Shown here one piece after another: positions 1 to 12,000 of a stretch of 64,000 bases of DNA. The notes under the pieces are model-generated. The model saw nothing but the letters and a program-made list of their open reading frames with translations. It had not been told where the DNA came from and did no database searches. Made by a program: the position numbers and the translations under genes. The stretch is from Nemopilema nomurai (taxonomy: Eukaryota; Cnidaria; Scyphozoa; Rhizostomeae; Rhizostomatidae). Positions within the stretch are counted from its first letter, which is position 1; each line of letters starts with the position of its first letter. Where the stretch lies: assembly GCA_003864495.1 (NCBI GenBank), contig ML133410.1, forward strand, positions 1,240,268-1,304,267, in the 5' to 3' direction.

Positions 1-475
1 GGGGTCTAGAAATGTGCACCCAATCCTAAAAAACTAGGAAGTCGGTCTTTTAGAGTAATATGTGTTAAATCTTCATGAAAATTAAAAAAATCAAAATGCT
101 GCACCTGAGGTAGTAAATCTGAGGACGCGGCATGTTTGCCTACATTAATAAGATTTATAGTTCTCTGCGCGGTGGGTACATAATTATCATGGGAAATATA
201 GATGTTGGGGTCCTGCCTAGTCAATTAGCTATAAATCATTGGTTGGTATGGGTTAAATAGCGTGCGCAACGCGTTTTGCTTCAGACTTTGCTATTTGGCA
301 CTATGACGAGAGAATACCTCCGACGAGAGAGAGAATAAAATGATGGCTGTAAGGTGGAGAATATTTGAGTTTACCCATCAGATACCAGCAGATGAACAAA
401 AAAACATTCAGAGTTGTCCTCGCTTCTTTGCAGAGCTGATAATGAGCGGTAGCGATGTGTAATTTCCAAATTGTC

Positions 476-718
476 ACGAGTTACCAACGAGTTACCAACG
501 AGTCACCAACGAGTTACCATAACGGGTTACCATTTCTAATAGTGGCTTTATATGGGAAAACCACGAGTTATCATGACTTTTTATATAAATATATATATAT
601 ATTCTATTTAATAAAGAAAGTGGTAACTCGTTGGTGTCTCGTTCACATCCATACTGAGCTTTGTAAATGTATAATGTAACTCGTTCGGTAACTCGTTGGT
701 AACTCGTGGTAACTCGTA
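476..718. repeat. Fold-back repeat with multi-copy ACGAGTTACCA arms
   Basis: The left arm (476-518) is a tandem run of an 11-bp unit, ACGAGTTACCA, with one variant copy. The right side (620-640 and 676-718) carries the reverse complement, GGTAACTCGTT, again in several copies. About 100 bp of AT-rich sequence separates the arms. Inverted arms made of short tandem repeats are typical of fold-back or non-autonomous DNA elements. No transposase is present and target-site duplications were not identified. Confidence 0.7.
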
Positions 719-2375
719 ATCATTTTCCTATTACGGTACAAACGGCTTCTTTTACCAGCATTATACATTAGCGCATGCGTATAGTTGGGTTTACTGTTTA
801 AAATTTCAAATTGCAAATTTTAATTTTCATACATAGTTCTAGAAGACACATGAACACATGATAGTTGTAGTTCCAGTTTATTTATTTATATCACCTATAA
901 ACCCCAAAAAGTCCCGCCCCCACCCCCTCGAATGCAAAAATCTTTTAAACCTTTTAAATCTTTTAACACTTGCATTCAAGTCACTCAAATATTAACAAAT
1001 AGAGGTAAAAGCAAACATGCCGACAACATTTCACAGTATCTGAGTGTGTATTGGCCCAAATCTTTGCATGCCCCTTTTTGCCGCTACATAGGACAATCAT
1101 GGCCAAAAGGTTAGTGGACTGGAGAAAAAACCACTAAGATTGCAATTTAATCCCGAAAATGGTATAGAAACCCCCCACCCCTGCAGCAATGTTGGTTTTT
1201 TGGAAAATACCAAAGTATCAGTTACCGAAATGAGTAGAAATAAGCATCTCAACATTGCTTGTGGGGGGTGGGGAGTGTATCTTTTAAAAAAGGCAGCAAT
1301 TTGCCAGCCAGTCCACTACCTTTTCGCCAGGATTGTAGATTGTTGCATTAAGCTACCTCTAAAAGGTGAGCGAAGTCTAATACTTTGGCAAGCTACCATT
1401 ACCCACCACCTTGTTGTGCTCTCTCTTAGAAGTTCGCTGGTCCCGCGGGGCGTTACTCATCGTCGCAGGTAGATCTGCCGCATGCAGTCATTGCCCGTTG
1501 CATACGCTTGCAAGTCGAATCACAGTCTCCAAATAATCAGAACGTTGGACTTCGCTGGGAAATGCTTGGATGTGCATCAGGTATCTAAATGGGGCCAAAG
1601 ATTTTCTATTCATTTTTTATTTTCTATTTTCAGGACCACATTTAGGATTCCTGCTGTTCAGGGCCAAAATTTGATGGGCCTAAAGTATAACAAACAAATT
1701 AGCGTTATGCTAAATTTATCAACAGCACTTCATGTTAATTTTAAAACTTTGCTCGGGGCTTTCAAAATTTTTAATATTACAGAGATTTTTCAGTGGTTGA
1801 ATTAATCCCTGTGTCTGTCCTATAGCCTTCAAGTTTGGTCAAATACCTCAACATCTTTGAATCATTTCGTAATTAGATCTCACATTGCACGCTCCAAGGA
1901 AGACTTACAATACGTGCCACTTTCAGTTTCCTTTTCTGATAAATTTTGATTATTTCTAAATGTATTTGTTGTTGTTTATCAATTGCACGTACCGTTAAAA
2001 AACTGAGTTAATTTATGCTGTAAGCATTTGCAAAGAGATCCATTGCGTTTAAGAAGCCAGGAAACTCTTCCTGCCTTTTTGCTTAGAAACGAGCAAACTA
2101 TTGTCAACAAACCAAAATTATATTCCCATTTCCTGCATCACTTTGTAACACAGTATGTTAAATCAAGTATTACATTTTCACTGTTAATTTAATTCTAACA
2201 TTTTCAATAATATGGTAGCAAATAAGAAACACGCTAGTGAAATTCTTGAAACAATAGCCCCTATTAAATGTCTTTTTGCAAAAAAGCGTAGCTCACAAGT
2301 CTTGTTGCGATTTCAATCGAGGACAAGAATTTTGGAAGTCACCAGTTCGAGACGTGAATGATTGCAAAATAAGTT

Positions 2376-2404
2376 TGAGTAAAGTAAAGTAAAGTAAAGT
2401 AAGG
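2376..2404. repeat. TAAAG microsatellite
   Basis: A short run of about five TAAAG units upstream of the phosphatase gene. Nothing in the sequence suggests a function. Confidence 0.6.
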
Positions 2405-2613
2405 TAATAATGCTGTTGGGGAGTCGTGCTAATAGCATGATTGTAGGCAACGCATGTAGACGTCTTTCTCTGACAGTTCTCACTTTCATTTACGTTGCAA
2501 TCTCTCTGAAAGGTGTGTGGTATTCATCGTGAGACCTCCATTTACTTCAAGTGTACTCTATTCAATTAGGCACTTACAGAATCTTCGGCATGAATTAGAT
2601 TTCATCCTTGCAG

Positions 2614-3034
2614 TTGCTTTTTGCTGCATTGATTTCATTATTTCTAGTCGCCCAAGTAGCCTCGATCTCATTTACCCCGTCAAGCCCGTCAGTTGCAAGA
2701 AATGGCGAAATAACGCTGACCTGTGCGGTCGCTGCGCAGCCTGGTGTCGAAGCAACATGGAAAAATGGAAGCAGCACTGTGACAACCTCCGGTATTCATC
2801 GAGTTGGAAATGACGTCATATCTAATGGCGATGTCAATGGCCAAACGACAAAGGAATTGAAAATAACTGCCACGCCTAATATTGTTCTTAGCTCGTTTGC
2901 AACTTGCACGATTGCGGACAGGACGCAAGGACTCGTTGAATGTAAACAGAGTTACGAATGTTCCGCAATGTACCCTGGGATATCGAGCACTTCGAAGAGC
3001 AGCACCATAGAAGTCACTGTTACTGGGTTAATAG
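2614..3034 (+). other. Phosphatase exon: signal peptide core and Ig domain
   Basis: The exon begins [18 protein letters not shown], a signal-peptide core, and runs into an Ig-like domain with the LTC and (Y)ECSA cysteines expected of the B and F strands. It ends in phase 1 at a gtgcgt donor, the usual phase for extracellular domain exons. No ATG lies in frame after the acceptor, so the initiator must be in an upstream exon. A 28-29 bp minisatellite begins about 17 bp after the donor. Confidence 0.85.
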
Positions 3035-6000
3035 GTGCGTTATTACTTGCAATGGCTACGCTGCCACTGATATCTTTGCAATGGCTCACTGCCACTGATA
3101 TCTTTGCAATGGCTACGCTGCCACTGATATCTTTGCAATGCTACGCTGCCACTGATATCTTTGCAATGGCTACGCTGCCACTGATATCTTTGCAATGGCT
3201 ACGCTGCCACTGATATCTTTGCAATGCTACGCTGCCACTGATATCTTTGCAATGGCTACGCTGCCACTGATATCTTTGCAATAACTACGCTGCCATTGGT
3301 GCGAATTTTGATTAGCACCAATGACCAGAAATCAGAATCAGTCAAGCATTTCTTTTTCGTTTGTCTGGACCTGGTTATTATTATCCCCCGTTGCTTGCTT
3401 TATTGATCCTGGATTCTGCTGTTTTGGAACCCTCTCCTTTTTGTAGCCAAACCCACAAAACCAAGTGGCATTCGAACAAGTTTACTCACCAACACATCTG
3501 CAACAATAACATGGAGCCCCTCTGTATCAGACTACCCAACCGTTGGCTATACCGTAGTCCTTAAAAAGAAGTCTGATGGATCTGTGATTGAGACAAGGCA
3601 CAGTATAGGAAGCACAACAGCAGCGTTTCCAAGACTGAGTGTTTTCACCGACTACACCACTGAGATTTCTACAAAATCATTGCCTCACAACCTTGTTTCG
3701 GATACAGGAATCTTCGACTTTAAAACAGACCAAGGAGGTATAGACTGTAATTTATCATAATAAACAGTCCAATATATTAACATAATTATCAGTTAAACAT
3801 GTAATGAGACATATTTACACTTGCCATGAGATCTTTTCCATGTGACTCAGTAACTTTTTGTGTACCGCGTTTCTTTGAATTCATCAAACACAAAGTATAT
3901 TTAGCACGTTGAAGCTACTCTTTTGTTAATCCTAGTTTCCAGCCCTCCATCAATAGTTTCTATGGTTGCGCTATCATCGAAAAGCATCCAAGTCTCCTGG
4001 TTGGCACCTTCGCCTCTGAATGGTGTTCTTCACGATTACAAAGTCAGATACAAGATGACGTCAGCAGCTGATCCTTTCAATGTTGCCAGTGCTGGAAGCA
4101 AACTTGCGCTAAACATTTCGTCTTTGCAGCCGTTCAGCAAATACCAGGCGCAGGTACTGTTGGGCATGGTGCAGTTTAATTGAAATTTCCAACCCCTGCA
4201 GCGGGTGATGCAGTCTCTACATCGGGTTGATTTGTAAGCGTAGTCCAAGGCCACAATATGTTCTACGTATGGGGAGAAAAGGAGGGGGAAGAGAGGGAGG
4301 GACGCGTGGGCGATTGGTTGCCAATCCATACACAGGCATAAGTTCATTCCATCTAGTGGCCAAGACTATGTCGGTCTGTTCTACTATATTTTAACTTTTA
4401 AAATTTAATCAAGTCTGTATAGGATCTTTTTGGATATTTTTGTAAATTGATTATGGAGGGCTTGAGATAGGAAATCAATCATGCTGTCTCTTTTATGCGG
4501 GTTGCTAGTTTACAGAAACATAGACGCTTTGGAGAATTAGGGGGGAAACAGGCTCTTTATCATTCTTTTGGACTTTTTGGCACTATGACTTATAATACGA
4601 TTCTATGTTGATTTCATTTAAGCTTTAGTCTTTAATTAATAACTTTTTACGAACATCATATTACCATGTCACGTTGTCATTGTTTTATAGGTCGCTGCCA
4701 CAACTAAGAACGGACAAATATTTGGAAACTGGAGTTTCGTGGCTGAAGCTGACACGCCTGAAGGAGGTATTTGAAGTAATTTTGCGTGAAGAACTACATG
4801 TTTGGATTGAAATTACTGGTGTCTTACATTAAAACACAGAACAGCTCTGCTAAACGCCGAAAAACAGATTGCTTTCAAATACTCTATCTCTATATATAGT
4901 GCATTCAGTATTTTTTGAAGTGGTAAAATGTGGAAAGTGTGAACGCATATGAAGCTGCCATTGTTTTCTGGCATTTTGGCAGACATTTTAGGTTGGATGG
5001 AGCAAAGGAAGACATAGGGTTACAAGGAAGGTTGTTTGCGCTCTCGGTCGACGGTTTATATGGCTTCAAAGACGACGGTTTATACGGCCAAAGAACTTGC
5101 TAACCCAAGTAATCGGCCATTGCTAAGTTTTGCAAGCAAAGGGTAATCTTCAAGCCAATCACCCAACCTTTATTGATAGCAGAATCAATTGTAAATAGGA
5201 TGAAAACGATTGATTCGAAGTGTCCTTCTTCTTCATTGAATGTGCACAAAGTCATTTCTATCCGTCTCATTATCTGCGTGTTTCACGATAAATGCATTTG
5301 ATGACTAAAGTTGTACTCTGTGTTGTCTTTGTTCTCAGCTTTGCGGGCAAAAGCGGTCTTCTACGCCGACTGATGAATGTGTATTGATATCAACGCTGTT
5401 TTCATCGGCGCGTTTCTCGATAAAACTTATTAGGCGACTAAAATAGTTGCCTTCCTTTCAGCTTCAAGTCCTCCATTGAATGTTTTACTGCTGGTTCTTT
5501 CGTCGACAAGCATTCGAGTTTCCTGGTTGGCACCTTCGTCTGTGAATGGTATTCTTCACGATTACAAAGTCAGATACAAGATTACGTCAGCGGCTGCTTA
5601 CAATGGCTCTATCAGCGCTGGAAAGAGCCTTTCATTGGACATACCGTCTTTGGAGCCCTTCGTGAAATACCAAGTGCAGGTATTATAATGCTTTTCAAGA
5701 AACTAAACAGTACACAATTAAACGTCAAGTAAAAAGTTTGTCTTTTCATCAATTGTTTACTTATTTTCATCCAGTCGGTAGATTTTCTAGCTTTGCGTAT
5801 TCTAGCTAATTGAAACTACCTAAGAGAATTGACACTACCTTGGATAGATGACAAACTGTCAGGTAAATGTATGACGTTGCAAGTCAACACACTCTGCTTC
5901 TATAGGCTTGCACTAGCACAGTAGGTAAGGGAAATATGTATATTAATATTATTGAATACTGAAGGCTTTGTTATGACAAGAGTCAATAACGAAGTTGAAG

Positions 6001-9000
6001 GCGTGCACCGTTTAATATTATCATTCTTTCTTATTCTTTCGCGGGAAATTCTCGGAGCTAGCTTATTTTTGCTGTCTGGGGGCTGGACATAGCTTCGCCC
6101 ATCATCTTCGTCGTCGTTTGCCACCAATTTGCTACAGGCTCGTTTTGATACAGAAAATTTCACCCCCAACCACCACCCGCCCCCCAACAAGCCAGATATG
6201 TTCCCTTGCCAACTGGCGGCTGGGGTAGTGGCAGAAAGGTTTCGGCTTGTTATTAGAAGTGATCCAAAGGCCAGTGTAATGCACTGCATTACAATTTTTC
6301 AGCAGTGTAATGCACTGCAACTCGCCCATTTTTATAATGACTCTTCGCACGTTTTGATACAGAAAATTTCACCCCACCCCCCCCCCCCCCCCCCTCCACT
6401 TAAACGGCTGTATGCATTACTGGTGTAGGCGGTGCAACTTGCCCAACTTTCGTTTAGGTTTCAGCCACTACAAAAAAGGGGCAAATCTTTGGAGCATGGA
6501 GCGCAGTTTCGTCTGGGACAACACACCAAGGAAGTATGTTGAAGTCAATTTCAATTTGCTTCTCTTCATTTAAAGTTTGAATTTGAATGGTAATAATAGT
6601 CCGCGGAAAGAGTGGAGAAGTGCAAGCAGTTTTGACTGATGAAAGGAGGGAAATAGTAACTGGAGTGAATTTCTGGGGATCAAGCAGGAAAGAGAGTGTG
6701 CAAAGAAAATTGGACGATTTAATTGACTTTTTTGTTAATATTTTTGGAAAACAGCAGAGTTTCAAACTTCATTTCGACTGTAGTCCTCTGTTGTATCAGA
6801 ACCTATTGTGAGTACATCGATCGTCGAAATTTGATCCAAAGTAAGAATATAATTCTAATCATTTTATAATGCTGAATATTTTTGGTTTGCTGTATTTTCA
6901 AGATTCTTTCAACCTCTATCCCTCCTTGTACCCTTCTCTTACCTCTATATTTACTTGCTTCAAACAGAGCCAACCCGGCCCCGAAATCTGAACATTGCCA
7001 ACATCCAATCAACGTCGGTTTTTGTCATTTTCTCCAAGCCATTAGCAGACAATGGGATTATTACATACTACACGGTAAACTGATTTCCTTTCTCCTTCCC
7101 TTTTGCCACCGTGCTAAGTGTATTTTATTAGAAGCTTTCTTTTTGCCCTTCTGTGCCTCTTTATCTATTTAATTGATTGTATATTGCATTTATTAGGGCT
7201 GTTCCACTGATCTCTATGAAAAACTTTTATAGATTTCAGTGGGCTGCTGTCGCTTGTCTTTACTTAATTCAACTGTTGTTTCTTGGTGTAGTCACCTCTC
7301 TGATATAATGAAATATTGTTGATTATCAGACCTATAATTTTTCGTTTTCCAGTTAAGGTATTCTGGCTCAAAGTCGTACAACAGTTCGTTCAGCCATGTC
7401 AACTCTACAACAATTTACAAGAAAATATCTTCGGGGTTTACTGGGATCTTACTGACCGGTCTTGTTCCGGCTACGGACTACAAGGTTCAAGTAGCTGCAA
7501 CGACAGGAGGCGGACAGGGTGAATTCAGCGATAGCAACTTTTTTCAGACAGCCTTTGCAGGTATGGATTCGACCCATCTTTTTAGCAAAGAGGCCTCCAA
7601 AAATGAAGAAATAGATACACAGCAGATCTTGCGTCAAAATTGATAGGCATCGATAGACCACAACATATTCCACCGACTATGTATCAATTATTGCTACTTA
7701 CAAGCAGAATCACTTTGTCATTTAAACATTTTTCAATTTTTTCAAAACTTTGAAACTTGAAAGCTATCTGTTCTTCTGTTAATCAGCAGTTTCGTTTATT
7801 TTAGCTCCTCTTAAGCCACCATTGGTGAATCTTGGAAGGGTCAATGGCATAATCAAAGTCAAGGTTGGTGTCACGTGGGACATTAATGGACCAATAAGGT
7901 AAGTTCATGAATTTTTACTCATTTTGCTCCATCTAAATAAGGTGTCATGGTTTATTCTTATGTAAATCATCAGCAGGAACGAAACTAGCGATGTAGCAAA
8001 ATTGTAAAGATTTCAGCTCGATAAAACAAACTCGATCTTTTTGTTGTTCCAAGCTTCATTGCAAAGAGTAGCCCAATTTAAACATTGCTTTAGTTAAAAC
8101 TTTGAAGTATGACTAATTCTGCAAATGAAAGTCAAAATTCTTTTAGTGAGTATCAGCTATCATTTATGGAGGGAAGAACAGAGAATTGCCATCCAAACAG
8201 TTCTCAAGAGACGATTCCTCCTTCCAAGCTACCAATGCAGCTCGAGTTTAGGCCAGGAATAACGTCAGTGAAAGGCATTTCCACCAAACTAAAGACGCTG
8301 GCAAATTACACCGTATGCCTTCGTGCTGCTACAAGCGACAGAAAGGTTTTAATTTAATGGAGTTTTTATTCTCATCTTCATGATTTTAACTACAATCCCT
8401 GACAAAAATGGTTGAGACTTTTCAAGGAAAGCTTATATTTTCATTTTCCTTTCAAAAATAACTTACCCCTCCCCCAATTCCATGTTAAATGCATGATTTT
8501 GAAGAAGAAATGATAGAACAACAAATCCAACATTGATTCGGGGGAAAGGGGGGATTTGAATATATAGGGGCGACATAAAGTAGGAAATTGCAAAAATTGC
8601 ATTTTGTCTCTACAATTTTGTCCGCAATTGTAGTCATTTAACGCTTCACAAAAAATTCCCCCTCTAATTCTAGAGCCAAGTCATTGTGCTCGGGTGCACC
8701 AATGCTGGAAAAGCACTAAAGCAATGGAGTATAGCTCTTCTTTAATGGAGTATAGCTCTTCTTAAATGGAGTATATTGTTGATATACAAGAATAATCTCA
8801 AACGATTTTGCTTAGATGGCTTGTTTTTAATGAACATTTCGATGTTTTCAGCCAAGTTGGCATTCCTTGACACTTGGAATTATGCCTACTGATAATTTAG
8901 TCTAGAAAAGATCAACTTAGGAATTAATAACTTTGCAGTTTATAGTTGATCAAGACACTTTGAAAACATTTTCAATTTTCACTTGACAGGGCCACACATT

Positions 9001-12000
9001 TTTCAGTCCTTACTCCAGCATCATCATTGGTAAGACTCCAATTTAGTTTGTTTCCATGTGTTTTTAATATCTAGTGCAAAGAAATCTGGGCACAGTTGGA
9101 GTTATCTTAATTCTGATTACATCTGTGCTAGGTAGCACTTATTGGATCAGCAAGTTGACCAACTTCTTTCCTTTTATTTACTCTTCAGATCGGAGATATT
9201 TAGAAAAGATGGATGTCTTGGCTAACAAAATGAAAGCTACCACATCTTCATTTGTCGTTCCTCTGGCTGTAGGACCATCCAATACGAAGTAAACAAGTTA
9301 CTGATTTTTCAATCGCATTTAGACAAAGTTCGAGTTTTGTAATGATACAAAGGACTATGTTGGTGAAAATTGAACTGGGCCTCATGAGCTAATGTACAAC
9401 AATATTAAAAAATGAATGCTTTTTCAGGCGATGTTTGACGTTCAGAATGCTTAGATTCCTTGAAGGACGCAAACATTGCTGACAACATTAAGATTTCAAA
9501 GGACATGTTGAGTCACGATGCGCGAAAGCTCAGAATTGAATAGGGAAAAACGGGTTTGTTTGCGTAGATAGGAGAAGGAAGGCAGGAAAAACCTCGCAAC
9601 TCTTATCGTTTATTTTTCAAGGAGCTATCATGTCGTTGTATTGGAATCGAAAAATCCGAGTTCGGTAAAGGATCCAGACCAGTGGAAACCTGCCGATCTC
9701 GGCCCATATGACTCATCAACGTACGTCGCTGGGAAGCCTTATGTAACTGCGGTGCTTTCAAGTTTCACCAGCAAGTTTGAAATCGGAGATGGCAAGGAAT
9801 ACTCGCCTTCTTCCAGACGAAGGAGAAATGTCGGCGGAACGAAGTACACCAACGTGCCATTGAAAGCTGACACTGAGTACATTGTTTTCCAGAGAGCCTA
9901 TGTTTCCGAAGTAAACCATCATCGTTTGTATTACCGCCTACCCTTCCATCTTAAGCATTTTCAGCAGCTTTTGAGACTTAACTGTGATACAGTAAAAACC
10001 CGCGTGTAGTAAGATACTTTTTTAGAGTTTGGCAAAAGACATTTTTGTATAATGGGGTTCTTATTGACAGTTTAGGCTAAATATGTCCTTAATCAGGTTC
10101 TTAATTTCTACAGAGTACATATAATTATTGATTATCAGAAAACAGTATTGAATCTTGTCTGTTCTGCATTCTAAATTTATATTAGTGTACCTACCAATGT
10201 TGCCAAAAGTCCACCTACAACTATTGGTCAACGATCTAGTACTGTATATAAGATATTTGAATCAAAACCAAGATTACAAATTATTTACATGTTATTATTT
10301 TTGTGCAGAATAATCGTTTCATAACAACTGTTCAAATTTAAAATATATTGTGCATTCTGAGTCTCATTTCAAAAATACAATTTGCTGTCACCTTTTGGGT
10401 TTTGTAAAAATATATAAATAGCTAAAAATAGTTTAACACTTCATATAAGAACCTGTTGGACGTTGTTTGGCTAAACTGGTTCTTATATTTTGGAATATTG
10501 AAGAAGAAAATTCCTGCCAGAAGACACTTAAATCCCTAGGATCTTACACGCGGCTTTTTACTGTAATTTAAGAAACCATTTGTTTTTCCTTTTGCTACTT
10601 AAATTATTCACCAATCCTTTGAATGATCATAAATGAAAAAGAAAACATATAAAGATAATAGAAACCCATGTTTTGCAGAAGACACCAAAAGAAATCTTTT
10701 ATAATTATTAAATAACAGTGTGACATATACTGCATTGATGTTGTTGTACTTAAAAGCGACAACTTTAAAATTAATTTTGATGTGCACATCTCTTTGATAT
10801 AATGCCATTTAGCATGCAAGCCATTTATGCCCACAAGAGTCTACTTGAATTTGAACCTGGTTTAGTTTAGAAATTGAAATAATCACAAATCGTCTTTTGC
10901 TCAACCTTCAGGCGTGTGTGACGCCAAAATGTTGACTATTGTTGATGAAAAGCTGTTTTTCAATTCTTTGTGAAGATGAGGCAGAAAATTTGCACTTTAT
11001 GATAGAGCAAGAAAAACTGAATGTTGACATTTGCATTCTACATTAACGTCTTAGTCTTGTTTTTTGCAGAATGTCTACTTTTCTTCGCCATGGATTGGTC
11101 CATTTAAAACAGGTAAGCTGGTTTCGTTTTACGCTCTCTTCAAGCAAGGCAAACCGACTATTTTGCAACAAAATGTCCCAAGGCTTGGCACCCTGTGGCT
11201 ACAACTGTTCAGCATTGCATTGTGCAGATACAGAAATGATTGAAGAAGGGCACCTTTCTATCCGGTTGCAGAAAAACATTGTTGTCATTTCTATGTACAA
11301 ATGATGTGTGGCATCAACCTTGACCTTTCCGTTCAACTTTGAAGAGTTGACACTTGACCTTTGACACTCACGATACCGTTGATATCATGAACTTCAACGA
11401 AAACTTATGCATTTTGAAGTGTATTCAATGCGATTGAATGTAAGCCCTCTTCTTAGCCAACTTTCTTCCGCTATCGAAATACAGAAATGAGGTTTTCATG
11501 CAGGGCTTCTTTTGATCTTTTGTTCTCATAAAGTCTTCATTACCTCGAAATAAGTTTCCAATCTGCTTTTGCAAGGAATGTTGAACAGTGCCAGAAATTC
11601 CATTTTGCGTCCTAGAAGCACTTTTGTAGTACAAATATTATTTATCCTTTTTACTGAGAAGTATCATTTGACAGGCCAAGCCCTTCCCAGCAACGGCGAA
11701 TTTGGCAGTACAACCGCTGTCATTGTCGGCAGCGTGATTCCCGTTATCTTTATTGTTTCGCTGGTACTGTCTGTTTGGTACATAAGGTATGGACAACTGG
11801 TCGATTTAAAGGCGTGGTCTCGCATATAAATTGTACATATACATCTACATATTTCAGCTATCTGCTCTGTAACTATTCACACTTCTTTCGTTTTATTTTA
11901 GTGGTACAACTATTTACTTAGAAGCTTGTTTTTATGTCACTTCAGAAAATTAAATTTAATCCATCTATCTCAAAATCTCTCTATATATCTCAAAACGTGC

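Larger units (their letters stand above)
1..2613. other. Upstream non-coding stretch before the phosphatase gene
   Basis: No open frame here has convincing protein character or good splice context. The stretch holds a fold-back repeat (476-718), a short run of TAAAG units (about 2376-2404) and scattered AT-rich sequence. The missing first coding exon of the phosphatase, with its ATG, should lie somewhere here. One weak candidate is a two-codon start (ATG ATT) followed by a GT donor near 2437, but it cannot be confirmed by eye. Confidence 0.5.

Noticed and set aside
3051..3297. CRISPR-like array
   Set aside because: The units are directly adjacent, with no unique spacers, and the context is a eukaryotic intron.
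5900..6289. A 129-codon minus-strand open frame in a phosphatase intron
   Set aside because: It is antisense to an intron with local duplications, shows no family similarity, and is likely chance.
9074..9130. A possible extra phase 1-1 exon ([20 protein letters not shown]) between FN3 domain 5 and the juxtamembrane region
   Set aside because: It would place a second hydrophobic segment in the ectodomain and upset the topology. The exons on either side already join in phase without it, so it is most likely intron sequence.
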